Positions 42,991-53,307 of a stretch of DNA of 64,000 bases are shown here, in pieces (positions within the stretch are counted from its first letter, which is position 1; each line of letters opens with the position of its first letter). The stretch is from Basidiobolus meristosporus CBS 931.73. Lineage: Eukaryota > Basidiobolomycota > Basidiobolomycetes > Basidiobolales > Basidiobolaceae. Both the position numbers and the translations under genes were made by a program. Under the pieces are notes generated by a model. It ran no database searches, was not told where the DNA came from, and saw nothing but the letters and a program-made list of their open reading frames with translations. The stretch covers positions 62,001 through 126,000 of the forward strand of contig MCFE01000054.1 in NCBI GenBank assembly GCA_002104905.1, read 5' to 3'.

Positions 42991-43186
42991 ACATAACACT
43001 ATTAAATCACTTTTTGGTCAATACTCATGTGAACATAAGACAGTCTTGTATTTGAGACATTGCACCTACATGAATGTAAGATTCAATGATGACCCACCAT
43101 AGTAGGCATTATAAAGAAGTTGTAGCACCACATACACACATATATGTAACACTATGTCCCCTTTGGTTTGACTCACTTCCATATAT

Positions 43187-45147
43187 ATGCTGCCAATAAA
43201 TAAAGCAAAGTTGTCTGGTACTCAATCAAGCCCCATTGCTGACAGCAACAGAAGAACAGTTGGACAACAGCTTGCTTTGACATTCTGTGCAACAAGTGGG
43301 GCTACATCCAAAAAAGGCCCTGAGAGAACTGTGCCCATTGAAGGTGATAATGAGGACTCCTCAGGCTCTCAGTCAAGTAGGCAATTGAGAACCCCTGCGG
43401 AGCCACAAGCTGACTGTTATGCTCAGGCAGATGAGAATGTAGCAAACACAGTACCCTCAGTTGAAGATCAGCAAGTGGCCATGATAACATCACCACCACC
43501 CATATTAGCAAGTATGTTTTCAACTCTTACCAAAGCATTAATGAACCAACTAGGTGCAGTGGCTGATAGGATAGATGCAATAGTCCAGAGAAGTCAGGAA
43601 ATAGTCCAGAAACAGGATGAGTGGATAATACGTGTATAGCAATCAATATCCAGGTAGAGAAAGCAGTATCTTTGCTGCAAAGAAGGAACCCAAGTAGCTC
43701 AATTTTCACAGCCATGAATTGAGCCATTTCTTAATGTAACAGCAGTGGGACACTGTCCAGTCATTGAAGCACAACAATTGTGCCCAAAGATAAAGCCCAC
43801 AGAAAAACCTATCACAGCAGGGAGGGAGACTATGTGGTGTTTATACCAAAGCCTAAAAATCAAAAGACATTCAAGATCTGTGAAGCTGTTGAATGCAATA
43901 ATGAAGAGTGGGTTAATATACAAGAGGCCATCAGAAGTCTAGCATGCCATCACCTTAAGGCCAGCATACCATGGGGCCATCAGGAACTCTAGGCCAACCA
44001 GAATGCACTTGACTTGCTCCATGAGCATTATCCAGGATTCAAACAGGCAAATGGATCTTGGGCCAGCATTGGTATGCTAAGAAAGTATTTCAAGAATAGC
44101 AGTAACAATCAACAGCAGAAGAACAAGGGTGTCATGGCTAAAAACCAGCGGCTTCCTTGAGAGCCTGTTACAAGCAGGGCCAAAAGCTCTAGACAAGTGT
44201 CAAAGAGACATCAGGTAGCTGGAAGAGTGCCAATTAGGGATAAGCAGGCAGACATGGATGCACCGGCACAATATTTATCAAGGAAAAAGCGTAGTACCAC
44301 TCAAGAAGCACCCAGTCAAAGTAGCAGTAAAGGACCTGGCAGCAATAAAAACTAGGTGCTTTTACAGGAGCCTGTCACAGCTATGGTTGAGAGCTCAAAA
44401 CAAGCACAAAAGAAACTTGAGGTTGCCAGAAGAGTGCCAGCAACAGATAAGCAGGTCAAAGCAGGTGTGTCAGACCAGTATTTATCAAGGAAAAAACATA
44501 GTTCTTTACAAGAAGTACTCAGACAAAGTAGCAGTGAAAGACCTGGCAGTGATAAAGGAACAGGTAAAGGGAAAATGTCTACCTAAGCCTGAGACAGGGA
44601 GGCATGCAAAAAAACAGCAGTTCTTGCCAATTAATGCTGCCAGCCTGGAACAGACTGAATCCCATCATAGCCAAGAAGAATTACCAACAAGAAAACAGCT
44701 GTTTTCACAAGAGTTGGAGGCGTGACCAGCTGAGCTGCACTCTGGCAAGGTAGATTAGTTTGCTGAAAAGGGTAATTTGCCTACCATAGCCTCCACATCC
44801 TCCATTGATGGCAGAGTTGAGATCCCACTGACCAACAAGGCTACAACACAAGAACTCAAAAGACTATCACAATGCCTTCAGTGGAATTTTGGGACATTAA
44901 TAGGCACACCAAGTGGTTGCAGCACTTCTTCACAAGCAGTGCTCAAGAAAACGCACGGGAATATTGCAAGGACTTATTGCAAAAACTGGCAGATGAGGTA
45001 CTAGACCTTGCAGTGCCAGCTGAAGACCAGGATGTGTGGAAACTGGTGAATGAACAGTGGCATAAAGCCGTAGAGCTCCAATCAAAGTTGTGGAACCAGA
45101 GTGTTACAGCAGAAATACTTATTACATGGTGGATATTGATGGAGTAA
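43187..45147 (+). pseudogene. Plavaka-element partner gene, function unknown (PLV-2 copy)
   Basis: The first 150 codons are open (43187-43639): a Ser/Gln/Arg-rich start with LALTFCATSGATSKKG and SSGSQSSRQLR, a Pro-rich patch, and a coiled-coil-like helix ADRIDAIVQRSQEIVQKQDEW. After stops come FIPKPKNQKTFKICEAVECNN, NALDLLHEHYPGFKQANGSWA, IGMLRKYFKNS (about 43840-44100, perhaps a small DNA-binding domain), two Lys/Ser-rich repeats, and a helical C-terminus DINRHTKWLQHFF....EYCKDLLQKLADEVLDLAVPAEDQDVW with WWILME at 45130. It matches the PLV-1 copy block by block. No known family recognised. Confidence 0.6.
44165..44556 (+). repeat. Tandem duplication of about 190 bp in the PLV-2 partner gene
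   Basis: The unit 44165-44349 (CCTGTTACAAGCAG... to GGACCTGGCAGCAATAAA) is repeated at 44368-44556 (CCTGTCACAGCTATGG... to AGACCTGGCAGTGATAAA). Both encode a segment with YLSRKK.S...E....QSSS..PGS.K. The PLV-1 copy has one unit near 4190-4370. The two units differ at many bases, so the duplication is not recent. Confidence 0.75.
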
Positions 45148-45589
45148 CTTGTTGAGTGTGGGATTGGGCTTAATGTTAGGGTATAGTATAGGGTCTTGTA
45201 TAGGTAAATACAAATGGCAATTGAGGTACAACTGAAGTTTCAATGGAAATAAATCAATTTGTACTCATGAAAAGTAAGAGAAACAGTTGAGTCAGGAAGT
45301 AATGAGTGTGAAAAAGAGGCAATAGCCAATCAATGCATACAAACATAGGAGGTAATAGAGTGTCTGGGTTCAGTAAATGAGCAAATTGGCAGGGAATCAA
45401 TCAAAAGCCACTTGTACATTGTTGTGATGAAATGTTTTGACTAAGTTTTTTGTGAAATCTGGGGTGCAATTATTTTTCAACAGTCTCTGGACAGCGTCCT
45501 GACCGTATCAGTACCTCTTAGTCACAGAACTTTAGCTTTGTGATGGCCTTTTGATGGGATCATCTCAATAACTTTTCATAGGGTTTACA

Positions 45590-46070
45590 GTACCGCACCC
45601 AGTATCAATCAAGCACAAACATATCCAATATATTTGATGGCAACATTACAAACAGCTAAGAAGCAAGTGCTACTTTGAAGGTATCTATGGCCATGCGTTT
45701 GCTTTAGCACTTGATTGATTCTCATTAAGCAAGTACTCTACCAGCAAATCCTGCTGGCCACTGATTCTCATCAATCTGAATCTGTCACCCATCTTACAGT
45801 ATCAGAGCAATAATCTGATGGTAGTCTCACTGGTATCTGGGCCTAAATCACAGTCCAACCTGGATAGCTACCTGTATCCATCTCTGGATGAATTATGTAT
45901 GCTTTCCAATAGTATAACAGTCAATGGCTGTCATGTAAAAGCATATATTATTATCTGCATTGGGGATACCCGGGCCATCAGCAAAAAGCAGGTTTTTTTG
46001 GGCACAATGGATGGTATTGCTGATATATGTGTGAGATCAAGGGGATTTACTCCATAACTCACACACCTTA
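45590..46070 (+). pseudogene. PLV-4 transposase, middle part left of HAR-C
   Basis: It begins in the region around QYQSSTNISNIFDG (45600-45650). The fragment 45818-46057 encodes VVSLVSGPKSQSNLDSYLYPSLDEL, GCHVKAYIIICIGDTRAISKKQ and CVRSRGF, the segment typical of CACTA/Plavaka Tnp2 transposases (GPK.P....Y..P..DEL, D.PA..K..GF). It is interrupted at 46070 by HAR-C; the reading resumes at 48584. Confidence 0.75.
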
Positions 46071-46252
46071 GACTTGTTCTGGTGGATTGTGCCACATAGT
46101 GCCAGCCTGTTTATAGTGCTGGATTGATCTGGCACCCTATGGCACTATCAGGCACTATAATTTCTACCATGATGCCAGTGGTATGATACAGTTACTGGTA
46201 GTTTTACTCAATCTTTCTTACGTTGCTCAGAATAGTGCTTTCCTTGCTCTAT

Positions 46253-47164
46253 TTACTCTTCATAGTGCTCCAGACACATTTCTCTCAATGGATGTCTTCT
46301 TGTATGAGCATACTGTGCATCAATAAGTATCTTAAATATTTTACCTATTCTGCTGCTTTCTCCTATATATGACTTTCCTCTGTATTTACCTACCAATATG
46401 CTGAATCTCTTCAGATATCTAAATGTGTGCTCTACCTTCAATCTAAAATGATTAAATATCTCCTTGTAGAGCTTCTGCTTCCTGCTAAACACACCGTTCC
46501 TTGGCTTCCTATAAGCTGTAATACATCCTAATCTGTGACAATCCTCTCCTATATAAGCTAAGTCTGCAATACATTTCTCCCCTCTACTGAATTCAGGATG
46601 ATTCTCTACCCAGAGTGCTTTGTCATGCCTACTTCCAGCAAATGGCCCACTAAGCCAGATGATGTTACCCTCAATGTCAGACAGTGCTTGAAACTTCACA
46701 CAGTGTGCCTTGTACTTGCCAGAATAAAAGTGCCTCTGCCCTCTAGAAGGTCTGTTAATCCTCACTGGGAAGGTATCCAAAATTCCCCTGATATGGAACC
46801 TGTTGCTGAACACTCTGGGATATGGAAGTCTATTGGAGCTTCTGAACCAAGTATTCCAAGTTTGCTCTAAGTCATTTATACACTCTTCAAGGTGGTTCTC
46901 CATTGCTGTCAACTGGGAATGAAAGCTACTAGGACTTTTGTTGCCATGTATGGTGGGATGAAACCTTGTAGGGCAATAGTTCTTGTAATAGCAGAGAAGC
47001 TTAACAAGGGATCTCCTTGAGTAGATTGGGGTAGATGGTCCATAGTACTTGGAATAGAACTCCTCTAGTGTGTCAAAAGAAAATCCAGTGGTAGTGATGG
47101 GATTGATGAGAACAGACCATTCAGATGAGTAAGTCATATTAAAATTGGTGGATAATTGTATCAA
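46253..47164 (-). CDS. DDE_Tnp_4 (PIF/Harbinger-like) transposase, uninterrupted
   Basis: This is a 303-aa open frame, the only intact DNA-transposase reading in the window. The N-terminal 100 residues (ITTTGFSFDTLEEFYSKYYG, IHGNKSPSSFHSQL) have no obvious helix-turn-helix that I can name. The catalytic core has GILDTFPVRINRPSRGQ (first Asp, about residue 147), FAGSRHDKALW (second Asp), ADLAYIGED and KVEHTFRYLKRFS (Glu). The C-terminus is PLREMCLEHYEE. Family members excise and insert element DNA. Compared with HAR-A and HAR-B the frame shows only substitutions. The start at 47164 (MIQLST) is the first Met; MTYSS nine codons later is an alternative shared with HAR-B. Whether it is expressed is unknown. 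Confidence 0.85.
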   Translation of the reverse strand: MIQLSTNFNMTYSSEWSVLINPITTTGFSFDTLEEFYSKYYGPSTPIYSRRSLVKLLCYYKNYCPTRFHPTIHGNKSPSSFHSQLTAMENHLEECINDLEQTWNTWFRSSNRLPYPRVFSNRFHIRGILDTFPVRINRPSRGQRHFYSGKYKAHCVKFQALSDIEGNIIWLSGPFAGSRHDKALWVENHPEFSRGEKCIADLAYIGEDCHRLGCITAYRKPRNGVFSRKQKLYKEIFNHFRLKVEHTFRYLKRFSILVGKYRGKSYIGESSRIGKIFKILIDAQYAHTRRHPLREMCLEHYEE

Positions 47165-47498
47165 GGTGGTTTGAATTGATTTGGCGTGATCTGCATTATT
47201 TATCTAATTTTTAATGCATTATGATTAAATCTCCATCAATTGCCATGTATCCCATCATTAAGTTGCAAAAATCATCTGCAAACAATGCCCTGGTACTTGT
47301 ATTGATGCTTTACTCATAGGTCTACAATCACATAGGAAATCTGCAATTGATGTGATCTGATCCGTGTCAACACAATCCAAGATGCATCATGCATAATATA
47401 TGGAAAATTCAACAATCACATTAGTTTTCATATATATATTTCATATAAGACCAGGTTGATGCCAATATACTGCTGTATAAGTATCCAAATCTGCTGCT

Positions 47499-48176
47499 AT
47501 GGTCCCCATACCAAGTCTTAACTCATCTTTAGTACAACCCAGACAAAACCCATCCCCCAGCTCACAAGCATGGTCCAGACCAGAAAAGTCAATGTTGGAT
47601 CTGTTTGAGTTCTTGCCAAATGCTTTTAGTATGGCCCAAGTGTCTATGATGAGCCTTCATACAGATATTTGGGCCCTACTGAATAATCTAGCAGAACTAG
47701 ATACCTCAGAGAGTTGACAAAGATGGAAGATTTTGAGTAGAAAGCTGTGGCATGAGTTCTACATCAAGATGCCAGCCAATGTATGTAAGAAGATATATAG
47801 CAAGACAAGTATTGAAATCAAGAATGAGCTGAGAGTGAGGGGATTTAATGAAGAAGCCGCGTGGGAACAATTTTACGTTCAATTTGCACAGTACAGGCCG
47901 GACACGTCCGTTCATGCCTCAACTTTGGGAACCAAAGAGATTTTGAATGAGTTTTTGCCTCAAATGACTAATGTACTACGTGATATATTAGTAGGGCTAA
48001 GTGGCTTCCAAGAGCAATATCCACAGGACTCATCCAGGCAACAGTTGCAAAGTATTAGACCAAGAGTAAGTGAGTACCTTGAGGAATCAGAAGGTGAGCT
48101 AGGATCCGGGATTTATTTGCTCAATGGGCAAAATGGGATATTTGATGGCAAATCAGGTAGCTTGTTTAGTAATTAA
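47499..48176 (+). pseudogene. Partner gene of the DDE_Tnp_4 element, C-terminally truncated (HAR-C copy)
   Basis: It starts MVPIPSLNSSLVQPRQNP and runs to a stop at 47715. A shifted reading (47733-48176) continues with MSRKLWHEFYIKMPANVCKKIYSKTSIEIKNELRVRGF, FLPQMTN and VGLSGFQEQYPQDSSRQQLQ, ending at EESEGEL. After that the frame enters sequence corresponding to noncoding DNA near 35480 of HAR-B, so the basic tail and CG-rich part are deleted. The single change of frame near 47715 is the only break upstream. Function unknown. Confidence 0.65.
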
Positions 48177-48581
48177 TGAGCCAATTGGGGGCTGCCAGCT
48201 TCAGGATACTTTTGGACCAATTAATCACTGAGATACCATCCAATTGGAGCAATGGTAACCAAAATGGTAAGTATCGGTGTGGTTTATAGTGTGATACACA
48301 TTTGTTTTCATTTACATTAAAGAAATATATCCAATTACTGGATTTTACCTGCCATAATAGCGGTATCCAATTGCGCATGTGATTCAAACATTACAAGTTG
48401 GCGCAATCATCTGTGCCAACCTCATTGTGTCAGATTGTGCCATAGTGTGTGAGATTATCTCACATAGTGCAAAATTGTCCAAGAACAATCCTGCCTACTG
48501 GTAGCTATAATATTGTGCCCAATTGTTCTTTACAACCATGGATTGCACCACGTGCCCTGGTATGGTACAATGGAACAAGTC

Positions 48582-48799
48582 TATTATTACTACCCAAACA
48601 CCATGATTAAGAACATTGTCTTTCCACCAAGAGAATGTAAAGAAGTCAGCATGCAATTGCAGCAAAGTTTGCAAGCTATAAGCCATTGGCTAGAATATGG
48701 AATCAATTGGAGACTGGAGATACTTAAGATAGAGGGTATCTGTTGAAGCAAAAGCTTTCCACTACAAGCAATGCATTTGCTTTTCAACAATATCCCTAT
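48582..48799 (+). pseudogene. PLV-4 transposase fragment between HAR-C and R2
   Basis: It is homologous to about 41440-41650 (inverted) in PLV-2: the blocks TATTATTACCCAAACACC, AAGAACAT.GTCTTTCC, GCATGCAATTGCAGCAAAGT and GAATATGGAATCAATTGGA are shared. It ends at the CCTAT duplication of the R2 insertion and the reading continues at 50022. Confidence 0.75.
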
Positions 48800-50021
48800 T
48801 GTTGTGCATCAACATTTAAAACTTAGCCAATTTTACTCCGTTTGAAAATCTAGTACCCTAACTGGTTTTCCTAACCCAAACATAACAAGTCCCAGTTACA
48901 GTTTATTTTATCCCACCTCAGAATCTATTTTTAGCTATCACACCTGATCTATTTTCAAATGGTCATTACGTTATCAACCTATCTGCCAAGCCTTCCCAGG
49001 TGATTAGTCATCTGAGATCTATCCAACCACTGTGCAGTTGCCAAGACATCAGTTGATTGATGATGTAATTGTCATTTATCTTATGCACCTATGAACACCT
49101 AAATTGATTTCAATCAATCCAGTCCCTTGTTGCTTACTATTTCAACTAGATCAGAAAAGTATAAATAAAGTTTACTGAACCTTTTGGTTTAGTGTGTGTC
49201 TCAACAAAATTAAGATTCTGTCTCAGCAAAAATAAGAATCCAACAATTCCGTTCTAGTTTCTATCCAAGCCTAGTAAATCTAGCACTCCAAAGAACACCA
49301 AGCCTAGCCTGCCTAGCAAACAAATATCATTGTCTTTATAGCCAACCCAGCTATATCCAAGACCTGTTATGAATAGACACAAGGCAGGACAAAAAGCTAG
49401 GCACGGCTGGAAAGGACTTAGGTGTGGACCATCAAGGCAAGGCAGGATTCAAGGCAAGGCTGTTTATTCAAGACCTGTGTTTATCAGACTGAGGAATACT
49501 TAAGGGGGGATAGGACTATATATACCTTTTGGCTATATTGATGCCAAGAGATGTTAGCTAATACTAATGGGGTTGTGGGGTGAGGCACAGCAATGGTGCT
49601 GGGGATAATGACATAGATGACACGGTACTGAGACAGGATGGGGAAATGGATTGGGTCACCTGATCATGTGACTAAGTCATGTGACCTGGTATTTCCATAT
49701 ATGGTACTGGACTATAAAAAATACGATGGAAAGCTTCCATGGAATGTTCCATTGTGTAACAATGGTTTGGAATGGTCAGGAACTTTCTGGAAGGTGGTAG
49801 AAGGTTCCGGAAGGAATCTCTTAGAAATTGAGCTGGGAAGCTGAAACCTGGCATGGGTGTTCATGGCTGTCATGTGATCATGACAAGACCAATATTAGAT
49901 CAGAATCTTTCTGCTAATATTTCCGCCACTCTCTGACAATTCTAAGAATCTGCACTTAATTGTCCCTTTGGTTCAGTTAAACCATTCAAGAGTTTTATTA
50001 CACTTTCTCTTGAATACAACA
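48800..50021 (+). repeat. R2 solo LTR in PLV-4 (696 bp plus nested 521-bp LTR)
   Basis: It runs from TGTTGTGCATCAACATTT to CTTGAATACAACA and is flanked by a perfect CCTAT duplication (48795-48799 and 50022-50026). After subtracting the nested LTR and its duplication, its length is 696 bp, against 695 bp for the copy at 33252-33946. The same sequence is co-linear in both. With no internal region, it is a solo LTR. Confidence 0.93.
49365..49885 (+). repeat. GypA solo LTR nested in R2
   Basis: This is a 521-bp LTR starting TGTTATGAATAGACAC and ending GTGATCATGACA, flanked on both sides by AGACC (49360-49364 and 49886-49890), a perfect 5-bp duplication. The empty site is seen in the other R2 copy (33380-33410, inverted). 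It is highly similar to the 5' LTR of GypA-1 at 1751-2271, so it is the youngest datable insertion at this end of the nest. Confidence 0.96.
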
Positions 50022-51182
50022 CCTATACAAATGGCCAAGTTGTACATGGGGCATTCTAAGATAAGTGAACCCTTTGAGATACTGGAGAAATTTGAGAGAA
50101 CTGGCAAGATATTACAGAGTATCTGCTACCCTAAGTACTTCTCATGGGCTCCAATTAATATTCATACTCATATGCAACAATACAAATGCAAAGACTGGAT
50201 GAACTGGCTTTGTATTTGTTCAAGTGGTGTTCTGAAGCCATTCTTATCAAGAGTACATTGGAAGCATTGGGAGTCATATGTTAACATTGTAGGAATATTT
50301 ATCCAAAAGCGGATCACCAATGCCAACTTGATGCATCTACAGCTGTTGTGTGAGGAGTTTGTGACAGGATTTGAGCAGCTTTACTACAAACATAAAGCTG
50401 AATGTGTAAATCTCTGCCGCTACTGTAACCATTCTCTATTCCATCTTGCATGGTGTGTGGAGAATATTGGGCTTGCTTCACCTTTTGGGAGTCTCTGTTG
50501 GAGCAGATGTGAGGGGAGATAGGAAGACAAGTCAAGTTGCAGGTACTACTATATCCCAATCTCATCAAGAATATTACCTTCAAGTCTGTCATGGATGTGA
50601 TGAGTTGGTGCATAGAGGACAGCCAGAAAGGGTTAGAAAATACTGAGGACAAATATGCACATGGAGACACCTATGCCTATGACATTAAGAAGCTAAGCAG
50701 CCCCAATGCAAAGGTAATCAGTTAAGTAATGCAAAGTTGGGTTAGGTGCAACAAGCAACTAATTATTATTGGGAAAACTCTGCCAAGGTATGCCAGATTT
50801 CTCATAGTCACAAGCCAACTTCTACACCATTCAATACGGAATTTACACAAGCAAAAGCCAGAGCGCACCTATAAGGGAGACTAGAATCCAGCAGGAAGAA
50901 GGAAAATATTGGCTCAATACTGAGAAGTTCTTTGCATATATTCAGGAGGTGTTCATGGCAGAAGTGGCAATACCTAAGCATCTGTTTGCAAGATGTATAT
51001 GTTACCAGCAGTACAAGGCATATGGCAGCTTTGCAGATATCATACTAAAAAGCTGTAAAGTTGAGGTGATAGAAGTATGTCAATTGCAGCAGGTGTGTGC
51101 GTTTTTAGAGGATGGTAAGCAGGGGGCCATAGTTTTTTTTGATTTGAACTATATGTGGAATACCCAAGGTATTAGTGGGTAA
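50022..51182 (+). pseudogene. PLV-4 transposase C-terminal part
   Basis: An open stretch spans 50022-50522: TQMAKLYMGHSKISEPFEI-like sequence, DWMNWLCICSSGVLKPFLSRVHWKHWESYVNIVGIF, NLMHLQLLCEEFVTGFEQLYYKHK. It breaks near 50500, resumes at 50530-50725 (VLLYPNLIKNITF) and again at 50949-51182 (MFMAEVAIPKHLFARCICYQQYKAYGSFAD). These match PLV-3 and PLV-2. The rest to 51658 is the 3' noncoding end. Confidence 0.75.
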
Positions 51183-51658
51183 GCAAATAAAGAGGGGTGA
51201 TTCTACAGTGGAATATATGAGTTGCACAAGGAGAGGTAGAAAAGGGAAATACCATTTGGTAAATTGGTACGGTAGCATTATACAGAACCATCTGTAGGCC
51301 ATCATACTGCCAATATAATGCCCTCAGAGTCTTGCTGTGAGGCCATCAAAATACTGTCTAGTTTCTTGCCATAAAAGACAATTGGATGCCCTGGCTGGTT
51401 GGATCCACTTAAATAGTTGTGGAGTGCTAAAAGACCACAACAATACCATGCAAGTATTGTCAGAGCACCAATTAATTCTTCTCAGGTTTTATCCCTCTAA
51501 TTGGTTGTAAAATTGGCAAAGACCATTGTGTTCTTGTCATAAGATTGTCAGGAGGGTCATTAATTCCAAGCTGCTGGTATCATGACAGTCTCTAGGTGGG
51601 ATCCTGCTAGCTAATCTGGATTGTATCCACCCACAGGACCAAATTATTTTTCATAAGG

Positions 51659-52945
51659 AATATTAGCTATTGTAGCCAAATGTAAGTTTTTTATTCATCA
51701 AATGGATGTAAAAACTGCATTCTTGAATAGAGAACTTGATGAGGACATGTATGTTGACCAGTCTTATGGGTTTGTGGACCAAGATAACCCCCATTTGGTC
51801 TGCAGGCTTAAAAGTCTCTATATGGTCCCAAACTATCACTAAGAGCCTGGAATTGCAAGATGGATTCTTTTTGGAATCTTTGAGTTTCCAAATGAATAAT
51901 GCTGACTATAGTACATACTATAAGCCAGATAGAGCAAATCCAGTTCTATTAGCTCTATATGTGGATGATCTTATTATAGCTGCCAATAACCTAGCAACAT
52001 TGGAAGAGACTAAATCCAGCCTATCTAAGGAGCTCAAGATGTCAAATCTAGGAGAACTCTGTAACTACTTAGGGATTAAATTCTCCATAAACAGAAGTAC
52101 CCAGACTATTACCCTAAGCCAATCCAAGTATATTCAAGATATACTAAAGAAGTACAAAATGGAAGACTGTAAACTGGCAGCTACCTCAATGGAGACAAAC
52201 CTTAACTTGGTCAAACTCAACCAAATCAAGAGAACTTGGTGCCATCTGAAAGCCCTGACTTTACTTATCACTCTAAAGCCAGCAGTCTGATGCATATCAT
52301 GCTTGGAACATGTCCAGATATCAAATATTCAGTAGGAGTTGTTAGCCAATGTAGTGACACAATGTCAGAACTATGGATCTGATCATGTTGCAGCAGTTAA
52401 GCAGATTTTTAGATACCTCAAAGGAGCTGTTGATATCTGCTTAAGATACACTTATAAGGATGCAAAACAGGATCTTGTGGAATACTCTGATGCTGATTAG
52501 GGACAAAACTTGGAAGACAGAAGATCCACTACAAGATACACCTTTCTTTACTGTAAAGGAGCAATTTCATGGAATTCAAGAAAGCAACAAACTGTAGCAC
52601 TATCTAGCTCAAAGGCAGAGTATATGGCAGCCTGTGAAGCTACAAAAGAGGCAATGTGGTTAAGAAAGCTTTTTATAGACTTAGGCCTATGTCAAATACA
52701 CCTATTACTTTATTTCAAGATAATCAAGGATGTATACAATTAGGAAGAAATCCAACTTTTCATGCTAGAACCAAGCACATATATATTAGACATTGTTTCA
52801 ATTGTGAAGCTATAGAGAGTAACTTTGTTAGCTTAGTTTACTGTCCTTCAGATGAAATGAATGCAGACATATTTACCAAACCATTAGCTAGAGTCAAGTA
52901 TGAATATCTTTGATCAAAATTAGGACTAGTCAGTATGAGCATTTA
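51659..52945 (+). pseudogene. copia-5 reverse transcriptase C-terminal part and RNase H
   Basis: RT: the stretch 51690-51850 is a broken reading of AFLN.ELDEDMY and LYG..QS. An open part at 51736-52290 includes FQMNNADYSTYYKPDRAN and LLALYVDDLIIAANN, with the catalytic YVDD intact, then SNLGELCNYLGIKFS and QSKYIQDILKKYKM. RNase H: YSDAD (followed by a stop), STTRYTFLYCKGAISWNSRKQQTVALSSSKAEYMAACEA, FQDNQGCIQLGRNP and ADIFTKPLARVKYEYL. The family partner copia-7 is better preserved. Confidence 0.84.
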
Positions 52946-52957
52946 GCTGAGTGGGAG

Positions 52958-53307
52958 TGTTGTAAAAGTTTGTAATTCCACCTAATTATTCACCCAACTT
53001 AGTCACTTATATCATTGCCTTCAAATCCTAGAGAATACTGGCTAAATTTCTTGTTGGGATTTACTTAGATTATTTTCACCAAAATACCAGGTACCCAGAA
53101 CATGAAAATTCTCAAAGTTGTCCATACTGCCCCACACTTTGCACACATGTTCTTGGAACCTTGTGTAACCTATTCCACATGTTTGTTATACCAAGACCAT
53201 GTAAAAGTATAAATACTGCTTTTACATTCAATAAATCAGTAAGTGAAAATGACATAATCTACTTGTCCTACCATATCACTTCCAATTTCTCCAAGATTCT
53301 TACAACA
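52958..53307 (+). repeat. Family B LTR (copia-5 3' LTR, 350 bp)
   Basis: It begins TGTTGTAAAAGTTTG directly after the purine tract GTGGGAG and ends GATTCTTACAACA. It aligns with LTRs at 55344-55692, 58303-58651 and 59176-59524, each 349 bp. Confidence 0.9.

Larger units (their letters stand above)
39234..45583 (-). mobile_element. Plavaka/CACTA-like DNA transposon PLV-2 with both ends
   Basis: The left end TCTTATGAAAAACAATTTGG and the right end (inverted CCCTATGAAAAGTTATTG) form imperfect TIRs of about 17 bp that match the right ends of PLV-3 and PLV-4 and the left end of PLV-1. Inside, a transposase on the minus strand (about 42990 to 39700) and a partner gene on the plus strand (43187-45147) diverge. 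Repeat R1 is inserted at 39796-40581. Without R1 the element is about 5.6 kb. No clear target duplication is visible: the left flank is gypsy and the right flank another Plavaka copy, so the locus was rearranged. Confidence 0.78.
46071..48581 (-). mobile_element. Two-gene DDE_Tnp_4 element HAR-C (2511 bp)
   Basis: The ends are GACTTGTTC at 46071 and GAACAAGTC at 48581, each flanked by TA. Comparison with PLV-2 (ACTCACACACTTTATTATTACC, inverted near 41640-41660) reconstructs the empty site exactly with a 2-bp TA duplication. The transposase frame (minus) is intact, while the partner gene (plus) has lost its C-terminal third, accounting for most of the 0.9-kb size difference from HAR-B. It is inserted in the transposase of PLV-4. 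Confidence 0.9.
45584..51658 (+). mobile_element. Plavaka-like transposon PLV-4 (left-truncated), hosting three younger insertions
   Basis: Transposase sequence in plus orientation runs 45590-46070, 48582-48799 and 50022-51182, and the right end is TTTTTCATAAGG at 51658. The gaps are HAR-C (46071-48581 plus TA) and R2 (48800-50021 plus CCTAT), with the GypA solo LTR inside R2. The left end and partner gene are missing: the copy starts next to the right end of PLV-2. The right end is inserted in copia-5 RT, just before AATATTAGCTATTG. Confidence 0.82.
51659..53307 (+). mobile_element. Ty1/copia family B element copia-5, 3' half
   Basis: Its RT, RNase H, PPT and 3' LTR (52958-53307) are present. 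The 5' half is missing because the right end of PLV-4 adjoins at 51658. The 3' LTR abuts minus-strand copia-6 integrase at 53308, so copia-5 was inserted there. The expected duplication AAATA (53308-53312) cannot be checked against a lost left end. Confidence 0.82.
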
